DNA of 64,000 bases from CAMCXT01 sp046302715 (GCA_046302715.1 JBKCHQ010000254.1:1-64000), one strand, 5' to 3'; shown: positions 1-11,386, counted from the first letter of the stretch. Numbers and translations are program-made. The notes: generated by a model not told the origin, from the letters alone.

Positions 1-150
1 TTCAATAACGGCTTAACCAATTTTCTTAGCAGCAAAGGCATGCGCTCCCTTGCCGCCGATAATCCTAGCGACGATTTTAACGAGAACAAAGGGCTCGAAC
101 CCAAAAGTATCATCAATTTTATGATGCTTAATTTGGGCGTATTGTTTTAA
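1..150 (+). CDS. C-terminal end of an unidentified protein (5' end outside window)
   Basis: The frame is open from the window edge to a TAA at 148-150 and gives 49 residues ending in NLGVLF. A terminal aromatic residue after alternating hydrophobic residues is typical of the last strand of outer-membrane beta-barrels, so a barrel protein is possible, but this is an inference from very little sequence. The stop lies 7 bases before nadE, so the two may be cotranscribed. No family could be assigned. Confidence 0.55.
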   Translation, partial: FNNGLTNFLSSKGMRSLAADNPSDDFNENKGLEPKSIINFMMLNLGVLF

Positions 151-157
151 TTAGCCT

Positions 158-1816
158 ATGAAAATTGCTCTCGCCCAACTTAATTTTCATATCGGCAATA
201 TTGGGGCGAATTTTGAAAAAATATGCACGGCAATCATTCGGGCAAAGGCCGAGGGCGCTCAATTAGCCGTATTTTCCGAGTTGGCCATTTGCGGATACCC
301 GCCCCAAGACTTATTGGAGTTCAGCGGTTTCATATCTGCCACAGAGGGCACCCTTCAAAAGATTGCCGAATTAACGGATAACATAGCTGTAATTATTGGC
401 GCCCCAATAAAAAACAGTAAAAATGCAGGAAACGGTCTGCTTAATTCCGCCGTGGTAATGCATCAGGGAAAAATTCTCCATCACGCACCTAAAACTCTTC
501 TGCCTAATTACGACATTTTTGATGAGCGGCGGTATTTTGAGCCAATTCAACAAAACAACTGCATTACCCTGGATGGAAAGAAAATTCTGCTTTCGGTGTG
601 TGAAGATCTTTGGTTCGACGGCGAAAAAAAGAATTATCCCTCAAACCCATTTGAGCATTGGTCTAACGAAAAACCCGATTTAATACTAAATATCGCCGCA
701 TCGCCCTTTTCGTTTGAACATCCCGAAGCGCGTAAAAAAATTTTATCAAAAGCAGCGAAGCTCATCAATGCACCCGTTTTTTATGTAAATGCCGTGGGGG
801 CGCAAACCGACCTGGTTTTTGATGGCGGTTCTATGGTGCTTAATCGTGAGGGAAATGTGGTAAGCGAGCTCGATTATTTTAAAGAGGACTTCCAGTGTTT
901 CGATTTAGATTGGGTTAAAACAGCAAAGAGCGTTCCCCTTGAAACCGATCTGGTATTTGGGAGTTCGCCCGACGTGCATACTGCCCGAATTCACAAAGCG
1001 CTAGTTTTGGGCATTACAGATTATTTCGCAAAAATGGGCTTTAAAAAGGCTGTTTTGGGCCTAAGTGGCGGAATTGATTCTGCGGTTGTTGCTGCTTTAG
1101 CTGCAGAGGCCCTTGGCGCTGAAAATGTATTGGGCATTTTGCTTCCTTCCCCTTTTTCGTCCGATCATTCTATAAGCGATGCATTGGATGTAAGTCGTAA
1201 TTTAAACATCTCACATCAAACCATTTACATCGAAGAGGCCATGCTTGCTTTCGACTCGATCTTAAAACCTCTTTGGCCCGATGCCCCCAACGATGTTACC
1301 GAAGAAAACATCCAGGCCCGAATACGAGGTCTTATTCTAATGGCGATAAGCAATAAAAAAGGCCATCTATTGCTCAATACTACCAACAAATCAGAAGCAG
1401 CCGTTGGATACGGAACTCTCTACGGAGATATGTGCGGGGCAATAGCTGTTTTGGGAGATCTTTATAAAACTCAAGTTTATAATTTGGCTCATTACCTCAA
1501 CCGAGATGGGATAAAAATTCCAACGAATATAATTACAAAAGCACCGAGTGCAGAGCTAAGACCCAACCAAAAAGATAGCGATTCGCTGCCCGATTATGAA
1601 TTGCTGGATCGCATACTGAAACTGCGCATCGAACATCATTATTCAAAGAATGAACTGATTACCGAAGGCCTTCCTGAATCTGTTGTTCTCCGTGTATTAA
1701 AGCTTCTAAACCAAAGCGAATACAAGCGCCATCAAATGCCTCCGGTGCTGCGTGTTAGTTCAAAAGCCTTTGGTTCGGGCAGACGATTCCCAATTGTGGC
1801 ACAAAATGATTTTTAA
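158..1816 (+). CDS. nadE: NAD+ synthase, glutamine-hydrolysing
   Basis: This enzyme makes NAD+ from nicotinic acid adenine dinucleotide, ATP and glutamine-derived ammonia in the cytosol. The 552-residue length fits the two-domain form. The N-terminal nitrilase-type glutaminase domain shows the Glu-Lys-Cys triad at E41 (FSELAICGYPPQ), K112 (APKTLLPNYDIFDE) and C148 (LSVCEDLWFDG). The C-terminal synthetase domain has the PP-loop SGGIDSA near residue 303 and the downstream NTTNKSE motif. The ATG at 158 is the first in frame and begins directly with the MKIALAQLN strand of the nitrilase fold. It converges with the TonB receptor gene, with 2 bases between the stops. nadA, an earlier step of NAD synthesis, is also in the window but about 32 kb away. 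Confidence 0.96.
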   Translation: MKIALAQLNFHIGNIGANFEKICTAIIRAKAEGAQLAVFSELAICGYPPQDLLEFSGFISATEGTLQKIAELTDNIAVIIGAPIKNSKNAGNGLLNSAVVMHQGKILHHAPKTLLPNYDIFDERRYFEPIQQNNCITLDGKKILLSVCEDLWFDGEKKNYPSNPFEHWSNEKPDLILNIAASPFSFEHPEARKKILSKAAKLINAPVFYVNAVGAQTDLVFDGGSMVLNREGNVVSELDYFKEDFQCFDLDWVKTAKSVPLETDLVFGSSPDVHTARIHKALVLGITDYFAKMGFKKAVLGLSGGIDSAVVAALAAEALGAENVLGILLPSPFSSDHSISDALDVSRNLNISHQTIYIEEAMLAFDSILKPLWPDAPNDVTEENIQARIRGLILMAISNKKGHLLLNTTNKSEAAVGYGTLYGDMCGAIAVLGDLYKTQVYNLAHYLNRDGIKIPTNIITKAPSAELRPNQKDSDSLPDYELLDRILKLRIEHHYSKNELITEGLPESVVLRVLKLLNQSEYKRHQMPPVLRVSSKAFGSGRRFPIVAQNDF

Positions 1817-1818
1817 GC

Positions 1819-4277
1819 CTAAAAGCTCACCGTAAGTTGAAAGGCTGTGGTTCTAGGCTGTTCAACAGACATGGGCCGCAATGCGTATTCTTTGTTGAGT
1901 AAATTGTTTACCACAAACCCCATGCTTACTTTATCACTGGCTTTGTAGATTAATCGTGTGTCAAACACCCAGGTGCCCGAGCGATTTTCTTCCCGGTATG
2001 ACTTAAGCCCTGGCGCTGGCAGGCCCAAAAGCGGAAGGAAAAGGTCGAGATCCTCAAAAATCTTATCCACATTTTGCATAAAACTATTGTATCGCGCACT
2101 AAAGCCCAAAGTCCAGCGACCTCTTGTCCATTCGGCATCGGCTTTAAACAATTCCTGAAAACGGTACTTTAAAATATAATTGCTCGAATCAGAAGAAGAA
2201 GTTGCATACGTAAGTGAATCTCCTGCATAAATCACTGGATATGGTCTGTTGGGCTCCTTCGAAACAGGTAATGAATAAGTATAGCCTGCTAAAATCGAGA
2301 ATTGGTTTTTGCCGATTTCGCCTTGGCCTGCAAGCGAAACATCCCATCCCGAAACCTTTGCACGACCAATATTTAAGGAGGAAAAACCCAATCCAAAGAA
2401 ATTATCGGCAAAGGTTCCAAACTGGCCAAAATTAAATTCAATATTATCTTCGAAATGTTGTTCAAAATACACCACATCCAGATATCCTTTAAACCCAGAA
2501 ATTTTAAAGCCCTGTTTAATACCCACCTCGGCGCTCCACGATGATTCGGATTTCAAATTCTCGTTCGGGTAAATTTGAATAGGTCCCACCAAGGTGCGTA
2601 TGTATTTTTCGGCAATGGTTGGAAAGCGGTAGCCCTGGCCAAATGAAGCCCGCAGGAAACTTGCTTTGTGCACTTTTAAATTCATGCCTGCTCTAAAAAC
2701 GGGCTTACCCTCTTCGGTCTTCTGCACCGAGTCGGCATCAGAAAAACGGGGACTGCTGATTGAAAAATGCTCGTAACGGGCGCCCGCGTTGAGGGTTAGA
2801 CGATCCCAAAAGGTCCGCTCCAATTGCACATATGCCGCAATATTTCTGTTTTCAGATTTTGCCTGTTGTCCTGTGGTATCCGATAAATTGCCTTTATATA
2901 AATCGGATACGCCAAATGTATAGGAATGCAATGCTCCGGCGGTTAGCATTAAACCACTCAACACTCCCTTGTCTATTTGCTTTTGAAGCTGATACTCATT
3001 GTATATAAGATCGCTCTTATTGCTTTGATTGTTATCGTTATTGTTATTCAAATGAAAGTATCGGTTGCGCAAACTATGTCGAAATCCTTTTTTGCCCAGA
3101 TAATTGATAAACGATCAACATTATACACATCCTGAAGGGTAAGCGTGTTCGAACCAGGATACGATCTGTACATGCCTTCTTTTGCGTTATACCAAATGAG
3201 CGTTCCGGCCGAGCGCGAATACATGCCGTTTACATTAACCCCGAAACTTAATCCTTCTATTTTTTTGCTCCGGTATCGTAAATTCATATTCATACGAGCC
3301 CTGTTTTCAAATTCTCCTCTTTGTTCGGCATATGGATTAAAGGTGGTGTCAGTAACATCAACCGGTGTTGGACCTTTGTACCCGTTATCATTAAAGAAAT
3401 TGCCCCCGATAACCAGATCGAGATTTCCTATCTGCCGAGAGTGAAAAAAGTTAAGTCCTGAATAGGTAGGATTATTATCGCCCCAGTAAATGGCGTCTTT
3501 ATTTTCGGGATTATTATAAAGCCCTGAAAATGTGCTAATCTTCGTTTGTGGCTTTTCGCGCGGGTAAGCCGTTCTAATATTAATTACGCCACTCAATGCA
3601 GCAGAGCCATAGAGAACCGATGAAGCTCCCTTTATCACTTCAATTTGTTCGATGTTTTCTACCGGAACAAAGCCCCAGGAAGGACGCCCGGCATCACCAG
3701 AGAGCAACGGTAAATCGTCCACTAAAATCATCACGCGACTCCCTGCTCCAAAACTATAGCCACTTCCTGATCGTATTTGTGGCTCGCTGTCCACAATACT
3801 CACTCCGGGCACCTGCTGCATGGCCGTTTCGATGGTGGTGGTGTTTTTATTTTCGATAAGCTGTGGTTTAAGCACCTCTAAACTCACCGTCACCCGCTCA
3901 ATGTTTTGTTCAAACTTTCCGGCCGTTGTTACGAATGTTTCGAGCTGCATAGATTCCGGTTCAAGGGCCACATCTAACTTTAAGCTAATTCCCGGAGAAA
4001 TGTCAATTTCTTTATTTACCTGCTTAAACCCTATTTGTCGAAAAACCAACAGATGCTTTCCCGAAACTGTTTCCAAGCTATAGCCTCCGTTATTATTGGT
4101 TGCTGTTCCGTTCTTTTCTGCACCGGAGATATACACCGAAACACCCGGCAGTGTTTCGCCATCCGATGAGGTTACCGTACCTGTAATTCGACATCGCTCC
4201 ACTTGCGCGCTGGCGTTAATCAAAAAAAACACGGCTAAAAGTGCGGTAAATATCTTTTTAGTCATTTTTATAAACAT
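1819..4277 (-). pseudogene. TonB-dependent receptor split by a -1 frame change
   Basis: Two adjacent frames together encode one outer-membrane TonB-dependent receptor of about 815 residues, the usual family size. The upstream frame (3048-4277, 409 codons) has a signal peptide (MTKKIFTALLAVFFLINASAQ region; the Met at 4265 is as likely a start as 4277), a carboxypeptidase-regulatory-like domain, a plug domain with the TonB-box region, and the first barrel strands. It then runs into a TGA at 3048. The barrel resumes in the -1 frame (GFRHSLRNRYFHLNN) and continues to 1819, ending in the terminal-Phe strand QLTVSF. The switch falls exactly on A AAA AAG, so a 1-base deletion, a sequencing error or genuine programmed frameshifting are all possible. 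Substrate unknown. It is divergent from dprA. Confidence 0.85.
3087..3093 (-). other. A AAA AAG slippery heptamer at the frame junction
   Basis: Read on the minus strand, the zero-frame codons are GCA AAA AAG GAT. A -1 slip on AAA-AAG makes the next codon GGA and reads directly into GFRHSLRNRYF, the expected continuation of the TonB receptor barrel. This is the same heptamer as in E. coli dnaX. No strong downstream hairpin is obvious, and the zero-frame stop is 13 codons further on. Confidence 0.6.
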
Positions 4278-4311
4278 CGAGCTCTATTCTGTGGGCTGTA
4301 ATTAAATTGCA

Positions 4312-5433
4312 ATGTACAAAACTATGTATTCCGAGGAACACTATAAACGGCTTTTATACGCTGCGGCAATAACCCAACTACCGGGTATTGGGCTGCGTAC
4401 GGCACGAAGAATTGTTGCTCGTTTCGGCAATGCCGAAGGTTTTTTCAAGGGTGTAAGCAAGGCGAAAAAAACGGAACAAAAATTTGCGCCTTCCGATTTA
4501 AAACAGGCCTTGATTTGGGCCGAACGAGAGCTCGAACAAGCGGTAAAGCATAACATTTCTGTCATTGATATGCTCGACCCAAATTTCCCAAGACGGCTAA
4601 ACGCCTGCGACGACAGCCCATTGATTTTGTTTTACAAGGGTGCGATGGATTTAAACAAGAGTCGAACGGTTGCTGTGGTCGGTACTCGAAAAGCCAGCAA
4701 TTACGGACACCGCTGCGTTGAGTCAGTTATGCAAACTCTCAAAACCTTCGATTGCACGTTAATTAGTGGACTAGCGGTAGGAATTGACACTGCGGCGCAT
4801 AAATCAGCCGAACAGCTCGGCATTCAAAACATCGGTGTACTGGCCCATGGCTTAGATCGCATTTACCCACATGAAAATAAAAACCTCGCGACAAAAATGG
4901 CCTTAAACGGCGGTATTCTCAGCGAATTTCCGGTAGGTACAAAGCCCGAAAAAAACAACTTTCCCATGCGAAACCGCATTATTGCCGGTTTAGCTGATGC
5001 TACTGTTGTTGTTGAGGCCGGAACCAGTGGCGGCGCACTAATAACGGCAAATATCGCTAGTTCATACAATCGGGATGTGTTTGCCTTTCCCGGCCGAATT
5101 TCTGATGATCGATCCTCTGGGTGCAACCGACTTATTCTATCGCATAGAGCCGCCATTCTAAGTCAATCCGACGATTTAGCTTTTTACATGGGTTGGGATG
5201 TTCCAACCAAAAAGACGGTAGAACCACTACATTTTGCAATGTTAAATGAGGATGAAAAAAGTGTGATCGAACTTATAAAAGAGGGAAGATCACATCTTGA
5301 TCAAATGCTTCAGGAAAAACATTGGCAACACTACCACCTTTCGGCCTTATTGCTTGGGCTTGAGTTTAAAAATATAATTAAACCCTTGCCCGGTAATGTT
5401 TGGGCCCTTTGCGACGCCGCCTACAAAAGCTGA
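4312..5433 (+). CDS. dprA: DNA-processing protein DprA/Smf
   Basis: DprA loads RecA onto incoming single-stranded DNA during natural transformation. The 373-residue protein has an N-terminal helix-hairpin-helix-like segment (LPGIGLRTARRIVARFG), then the Rossmann-like core with VGTRKASNYG, the LISGLAVGIDTAAH segment, GILSEFP, and the NFPMRNRIIAGLA plus EAGTSGGALITA motifs, and a C-terminal winged-helix-like region. A second in-frame ATG at 4324 is an alternative start. The 3' end overlaps the convergent ABC-F gene by 13 bases. No other competence genes lie nearby. Confidence 0.94.
   Translation: MYKTMYSEEHYKRLLYAAAITQLPGIGLRTARRIVARFGNAEGFFKGVSKAKKTEQKFAPSDLKQALIWAERELEQAVKHNISVIDMLDPNFPRRLNACDDSPLILFYKGAMDLNKSRTVAVVGTRKASNYGHRCVESVMQTLKTFDCTLISGLAVGIDTAAHKSAEQLGIQNIGVLAHGLDRIYPHENKNLATKMALNGGILSEFPVGTKPEKNNFPMRNRIIAGLADATVVVEAGTSGGALITANIASSYNRDVFAFPGRISDDRSSGCNRLILSHRAAILSQSDDLAFYMGWDVPTKKTVEPLHFAMLNEDEKSVIELIKEGRSHLDQMLQEKHWQHYHLSALLLGLEFKNIIKPLPGNVWALCDAAYKS
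4317..4324 (-). promoter_or_regulatory. Putative -7 box of the TonB receptor gene
   Basis: CAAAACTA on the plus strand reads TAGTTTTG on the minus strand, an exact match to the Bacteroidota -7 consensus TAnnTTTG. It lies about 40-52 bases upstream of the candidate starts and inside the 5' end of dprA. I see no TTG at the -33 position. Confidence 0.4.
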
Positions 5434-7340
5434 TCGAGCAGTTTTTGCGTCTCTTCCCATTCTGACATCAGCGCTTCAAGTTGCGAACTGGCCTTTTGAT
5501 GTTTCCCTAATAATTGTGCCGACTCGTCTTTATTGGAATAAATCGTTGGGTCTGCCAGCGCCGTTTCAAGCGCGGTAATTTCATCTTCTATACACGCAAT
5601 TTCCTCTTCCTGCTTACGAATTTTATTTTGTAAATGCTTTTTCTCTTTATCGTTTGAGCTTGGCTTCGTTCGGGTATCCTCCTTTTTAACAGCATCAGGC
5701 TTTTTCGTTTGAACCTCGAGCTGTTTTAAATGCTCCAATTTTCTGCTCTGTAAAAAGTCGAAAATACCGCCGGGAAATTCGCGGATTTTGCCGCTGTTAA
5801 ATTCGTACACCTTAGTGCAAAGGCCATCTAAAAACTCTCTATCGTGCGACACCAAAACCAGTGTTCCATCATAATTCTTAAGCGCATCCTTAAGAATATC
5901 CTTAGAACGCATATCCAAATGGTTGGTAGGCTCATCAAGCACAAGTAAATTAACGGGCTGCATTAAAAGCCGCGCAATCGCTAATCGGCCTTTTTCGCCG
6001 CCCGAAAGCACTTTTACTTTTTTATCAACCGCCTCGCCCCCGAATAAAAATGCCCCCAAAATATTTCGAATCTGCTGCGTTGTCGTAGAACCAGCCACCT
6101 CTTCAAGGGTTTGCATAACCGTAAGATTCGGATTCATTAGGTCGGCCTGGTTTTGAGCAAAATAGCCTAATGCCACATTGTGCCCCAGCTCCATTTTGCC
6201 AGTATGTTCTATCTGACCGGCAATTATTTTTGACAGCGTGGTTTTCCCTTCTCCGTTTCTTCCTACAAAGGCTATCTTATCGCCTCGCTCTGCCAAAAAT
6301 CCTATGTTATTTAAAATGTGTGCTTCTCCATAAGATTTACAAACACCTTCAGCGGTAATTACCACCTTGCCCGAACGTGGTGCCGGAGGAAATTTAAAAT
6401 GTATTGCTGAATTATCTTCTTCCTCAACTTCGATTCGCTCTACTTTGTCGAGCTGTTTAATGCGCGACTGCACTTGCACCGCCTTACTGGCCTTATACCT
6501 AAACCTGTCGATAAATTTCTCGGTGTCCTCAATCATTTTTTTCTGATTGAGATATGCCGACATTTGAAGCTCACGACGTTCTTTTCTTAGTTCGAGATAC
6601 TTACTGTAGGCGGCTTTATAGTCTTCTATTCTACCGACTGTAATTTCGATGGTTCTATTGGTTACCGCATCTAAAAACGCCCTGTCATGCGATACCAGAA
6701 CAACGGCACCCGGATAAGAGGCCAGGAAATTCTCTAACCATTGTATGGACTCTATGTCCAGGTGATTGGTGGGCTCATCGAGTAATATTGCGTCGGGCAT
6801 TTGCAAAAGAATTTTTGCCAATTCTACACGCATTTTCCAGCCGCCCGAAAACTCGTCCATTAAACGAGTCATGTCGCCGGTTTTAAAACCCAAGCCCGTT
6901 AATACCTTCTCTGTTTCGCCTTCAATAGAACCAGCGCCCAACAATCCCAGACGATCGCCCACTTCGCTTAACCGATCAATTATTTTTTGGTATTCCTCCG
7001 ACTCATAATCTTCTCTGCTTTCTAATTCCTTTCCCAATCGGTTAAGCTCTTCTTCCAATCCTAACACCTCTTTAAATGCCGTTCGGGCTTCTTCAAAAAT
7101 AGTGGTGCCCGTATTGTGCTTCATTTCCTGAGGCAAATATCCTATGCGATACCCCTGGGGAACAGACACATTTCCCTTAGTTGGATCTTGCTGACGGGCA
7201 ATAATCTTTAACAAGGTTGATTTTCCTGCGCCATTTTTACCCGTTAAACCAATACGGTCTCGGCTTTGAATCATAAAGGAAACTTCCTCGAACAAGGGTA
7301 CGCCTCCAAATAAAACCGATAAGTTGCCAACTGTTATCAT
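5421..7340 (-). CDS. ABC-F family ATPase
   Basis: This is a soluble, duplicated ATP-binding protein without membrane segments, as in ABC-F translation factors (EttA/Uup/YheS group), which act on the ribosome. The 639 residues contain a first nucleotide-binding domain with Walker A GKNGAGKST (about residue 36) and the LLDEPTNHLD Walker B, the inter-domain linker arm (QKKMIEDTEKFIDRFRYK region), and a second domain with GRNGEGKTT, the signature LSGGEKGRLAIARLL and another LDEPTNHLD. It ends in a charged coiled coil of about 100 residues, as in Uup-like members. Which subfamily it belongs to cannot be decided by eye. A perfect -7 box lies 8 bases before the ATG. Confidence 0.93.
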   Translation of the reverse strand: MITVGNLSVLFGGVPLFEEVSFMIQSRDRIGLTGKNGAGKSTLLKIIARQQDPTKGNVSVPQGYRIGYLPQEMKHNTGTTIFEEARTAFKEVLGLEEELNRLGKELESREDYESEEYQKIIDRLSEVGDRLGLLGAGSIEGETEKVLTGLGFKTGDMTRLMDEFSGGWKMRVELAKILLQMPDAILLDEPTNHLDIESIQWLENFLASYPGAVVLVSHDRAFLDAVTNRTIEITVGRIEDYKAAYSKYLELRKERRELQMSAYLNQKKMIEDTEKFIDRFRYKASKAVQVQSRIKQLDKVERIEVEEEDNSAIHFKFPPAPRSGKVVITAEGVCKSYGEAHILNNIGFLAERGDKIAFVGRNGEGKTTLSKIIAGQIEHTGKMELGHNVALGYFAQNQADLMNPNLTVMQTLEEVAGSTTTQQIRNILGAFLFGGEAVDKKVKVLSGGEKGRLAIARLLMQPVNLLVLDEPTNHLDMRSKDILKDALKNYDGTLVLVSHDREFLDGLCTKVYEFNSGKIREFPGGIFDFLQSRKLEHLKQLEVQTKKPDAVKKEDTRTKPSSNDKEKKHLQNKIRKQEEEIACIEDEITALETALADPTIYSNKDESAQLLGKHQKASSQLEALMSEWEETQKLLDQLL

Positions 7341-7348
7341 CTATGGTG

Positions 7349-7356
7349 CAAAAGTA
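7349..7356 (-). promoter_or_regulatory. Putative -7 box of the ABC-F gene, predicts a near-leaderless mRNA
   Basis: CAAAAGTA on the plus strand reads TACTTTTG on the minus strand, an exact TAnnTTTG. It ends 8 bases before the ATG at 7340, so transcription would start only a few bases upstream of the start codon. No -33 TTG is evident. Confidence 0.5.
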
Positions 7357-7411
7357 CTTGTACTGTCTTAATAAAATCATAAAAATCTGTGATATTTGCC
7401 CTGGTTTTGTA

Positions 7412-7825
7412 ATGCCCTTTTTAAGGTACTTGACATTGAATCTCAAACCTGTTTTATACTCCATATTTTTTCAGCGGTGCCCGAGGTGTCATAAAGGGCA
7501 TTTATTTATTAATCGCAATCCCTACAAATGGACCAATTGGGATAAAATGCATAACGAATGCGGCAATTGCGGCTTGCATTATGAGCGCGAGCCTGGTTTT
7601 TTTCAAGGCGCTATGTATGTGAGTTATGCATTGGGCGTTGCAGTAAGTGTTGGCGTTTTATTGGTGGATATTGCTGTTGGGTTTAACGCGCTGCATTACT
7701 TTATCCTTAATACTATTGTACTTATTGGGATGGCTCCACTTCTTTTTCGATGGGCAAGAGCTATTTATCTCAATATTTTTGTGAAACACAATCCCTCAAA
7801 AGCTGACGGCGTGGATGGACATTAA
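7412..7825 (+). CDS. DUF983 family membrane protein
   Basis: This small integral membrane protein of unknown function belongs to a family widespread in Bacteroidota and Alphaproteobacteria. Two CxxC pairs (QRCPRCHKG and NECGNCGLHYE) look like a zinc ribbon and are followed by EPGFFQGAMYVSYA and two hydrophobic segments. I chose the ATG at 7412. The frame is open back to an ATG at 7343, but that extension abuts the divergent ABC-F start and would contain a promoter-like GATATTTG at 7391-7398. The resulting length is 137 residues. Its stop overlaps the convergent oxidoreductase gene by 4 bases. Confidence 0.85.
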   Translation: MPFLRYLTLNLKPVLYSIFFQRCPRCHKGHLFINRNPYKWTNWDKMHNECGNCGLHYEREPGFFQGAMYVSYALGVAVSVGVLLVDIAVGFNALHYFILNTIVLIGMAPLLFRWARAIYLNIFVKHNPSKADGVDGH

Positions 7826-8463
7826 ATCTGTTCCGATTCGATGACCTGTTTGCCTTCGTTGGGATTCAGTGCTATATCCAGCATTTTTAGTGCGACATTT
7901 TTTGCATGCACCGGTTTATAGCGCTTAAGCCTTCCTAAAAACAAAAACCCGAAAAGCACCGCTAATATCTTGCCTATGTTTTCTCCAAATCGTTGCTCTT
8001 TACGTTTGCCCAATAACAAAGAGGGGCGAATGATGCGTTTGATGGGAATGCTCGATTGGTTTAAAATGGCTTCCGCTTCTGTTTTGCATTGTAGATAAAA
8101 GTTCTGCGTCTTTTGCCCGGCCCCCACCGAGGATTGCAGCACAAAACACGTTGTGCCCCATTGCTCTGAACGTGCAATTAACTGGCTAACAAGCTCAACA
8201 TCTACAAAACGAAAGGCCGATTGCGAGCCTGCTTTTTTAATAGTAGTTCCCAAACAGCAAAACACCACCTCGGGCGAGGGTCCGGGCAAAGAGTCAATTT
8301 CATAGATGTTCTTTTCAAAGAATAGCGGAGTCGTTTTTTCTGAAACCACTTCAAATGGTCTTCTTGCCAAAACATAAACACGTTGAAATCGCTCATCTTG
8401 CTCAAGAATTTTTAATAATTCAGCGCCTGTTAGTCCTGAGGCACCCGCAACTAATGCAATCAT
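7822..8463 (-). CDS. NAD(P)-binding oxidoreductase, SDR-a/HTATIP2-like
   Basis: This is a 213-residue Rossmann-fold protein beginning MIALVAGASGLTGAELL, a GxxGxxG dinucleotide-binding loop at the very N-terminus. It continues with VYVLARRPF, CCLGTTIKKAGS and VLQSSVGAG, which resemble the atypical short-chain dehydrogenases related to HTATIP2 and YbjT. The C-terminus has an Arg/Lys-rich segment (RIIRPSLLLGKRKEQR). Substrate and pathway are unknown. The start codon overlaps the stop of the upstream barrel gene (8460-8463), so the two are translationally coupled. Confidence 0.8.
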   Translation of the reverse strand: MIALVAGASGLTGAELLKILEQDERFQRVYVLARRPFEVVSEKTTPLFFEKNIYEIDSLPGPSPEVVFCCLGTTIKKAGSQSAFRFVDVELVSQLIARSEQWGTTCFVLQSSVGAGQKTQNFYLQCKTEAEAILNQSSIPIKRIIRPSLLLGKRKEQRFGENIGKILAVLFGFLFLGRLKRYKPVHAKNVALKMLDIALNPNEGKQVIESEQI

Positions 8464-9224
8464 CGCTTACTGAGTTGCCGCTTGTAATATTGATATCCGC
8501 GATTTTTCTTCGAATAATATTTCGAAAACTTCCAAATACCCATAACTACTGCTCCCGACCAAAATCGGCGTGTTGGGGTATAGTTTTCAACGCCGTCGCG
8601 CCTTACTCTCATGTCACTTAACGAATATCCCATCCGAAAAGTGCCAATCATGGCAAATTGTTCTGAAAAATTGTAGAAACACCCGGCTCCAATAACTGCA
8701 GAAAAAAGTATCGGCTTAAAATCCTGCCGTGTAAGTTGTGGAATATCGCGCTCGCCCACCGTTGACTCTTCTGCACTCACCTTTACTTTTTGAAGAAAGG
8801 AAATCTGTGGGCCTACATCCAACGTAAACCCTTGATGGTGTGAGTTACAAAAGTTGAATAACAGGGGCACATCGAGATAAGAAGCTTGTGTTCTGAACTT
8901 GTAGTAGTAGTTAAAGTTTGCCAATCCATTTCCTGGGTACACTTTATAGGTTTGCGCCGCCCTTGAAAATTGTAATTCGGCTTTTACTCCATATAGCTTA
9001 CGAAAATAATAGGCCCCGGGGTCAAAATATGCCGCCGCCATAATGCCGCCGCCTAAATTTGTGGTGTACACATAAACCGAGTCGTTGCCTTCGAACTTAA
9101 CTTCTTTATTGAGAAGAAAGTGGTTATAATAGGTAAGGCCGCCCCCAAGATGTATGGTTTGCGCTTTTATCTTAGAAGAGAAAAGCAGCAAAATGACGAT
9201 TATAATACCTTGATTTCGAAGCAT
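8460..9224 (-). CDS. Outer-membrane beta-barrel protein, PorT-like family
   Basis: The 254-residue exported protein has a signal peptide (MLRNQGIIIVILLLFSSKIKAQ) followed by alternating-residue strands rich in Tyr and Gly, typical of the outer-membrane beta-barrel family that includes PorT. PorT itself is a type IX secretion component, but this gene lacks its usual neighbour and the family is large, so I do not assign that role. The basic C-terminal tail (KKNRGYQYYKRQLSKR) is unusual for a barrel, which normally ends in an aromatic residue. It overlaps the downstream oxidoreductase by 4 bases and is separated from groEL by a terminator. Confidence 0.72.
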   Translation of the reverse strand: MLRNQGIIIVILLLFSSKIKAQTIHLGGGLTYYNHFLLNKEVKFEGNDSVYVYTTNLGGGIMAAAYFDPGAYYFRKLYGVKAELQFSRAAQTYKVYPGNGLANFNYYYKFRTQASYLDVPLLFNFCNSHHQGFTLDVGPQISFLQKVKVSAEESTVGERDIPQLTRQDFKPILFSAVIGAGCFYNFSEQFAMIGTFRMGYSLSDMRVRRDGVENYTPTRRFWSGAVVMGIWKFSKYYSKKNRGYQYYKRQLSKR

Positions 9225-9285
9225 TGTAAATCGAATTTAAAAATCTCTTTTTACAATTCCAAGCCCCCAAAGCAAAATAGCTAAA

Positions 9286-9320
9286 TAAAAAAGCCCCCAA
9301 AGAGAGATTTGGAGGCTTTT
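9286..9320 (-). terminator. Rho-independent terminator of groES-groEL
   Basis: AAAGCCCCCAAA (9290-9301) pairs with TTTGGAGGCTTT (9308-9319) with one mismatch around a 6-base loop. On the minus strand the stem is followed by a T-rich run. It lies about 20 bases after the groEL stop. Confidence 0.8.
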
Positions 9321-9341
9321 AGAAACTTAATTTATGCTGTA

Positions 9342-10991
<1,650 letters not shown>

Positions 10992-11000
10992 TTAAATTTA

Positions 11001-11279
11001 TTAAAGAATTGCAAAAATGTCTGATTCTCTCATAATGAGATATTCCTTGTTATGGTGGGTAATTTCAGTACCGGCATACTTACCGTAAAGAACTTCATCA
11101 CCTACTTTTACCGTCATAGGCTCATCTTTTTTTCCGTTGCCTACTGCCACAACAGTTCCACGTTGTGGTGTTTCTTTGGCGGTATCAGGAATAATGATTC
11201 CTCCCGCTGTTTTTTCTTCTGCTGCTGCTGCTTCAACCAATACTCGGTCGTGAAGCGGACGAATGGATACTTCTGACAT
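11001..11279 (-). CDS. groES: 10-kDa co-chaperonin GroES
   Basis: This is the heptameric lid of the GroEL chamber. I set the start at 11279 ([17 protein letters not shown]), giving 92 residues. The frame is open to 11336, but the extra 19 residues do not belong to the family. The mobile-loop region ([20 protein letters not shown]) and the KYAGTEI segment are conserved. The gene follows the secG terminator, so groES-groEL probably has its own promoter in 11280-11386. The best -7 candidate there, TCAATTTG on the minus strand, has one mismatch. Confidence 0.97.
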   Translation of the reverse strand: MSEVSIRPLHDRVLVEAAAAEEKTAGGIIIPDTAKETPQRGTVVAVGNGKKDEPMTVKVGDEVLYGKYAGTEITHHNKEYLIMRESDIFAIL

Positions 11280-11386
11280 AATTTTTCTTTTTAAGGTTAA
11301 ACAATTTCGTGCCGCCCCTAGCGAAGAAAATGCCAAGTAGGATTTTTCGTTCCACTTGGGTCAAATTGACCTCATTAGCTGCCAAA

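Noticed and set aside
7343..7411. N-terminal extension of the DUF983 gene from an ATG at 7343
   Set aside because: It would begin 3 bases from the divergent ABC-F start, contains a promoter-like GATATTTG, and the residues do not fit the family; the ATG at 7412 is better.
9261..9302. Direct repeat AAGCCCCCAAAG 30 bases apart near the groEL terminator
   Set aside because: One copy is simply an arm of the terminator stem; the second is short and may be a relic of terminator duplication.
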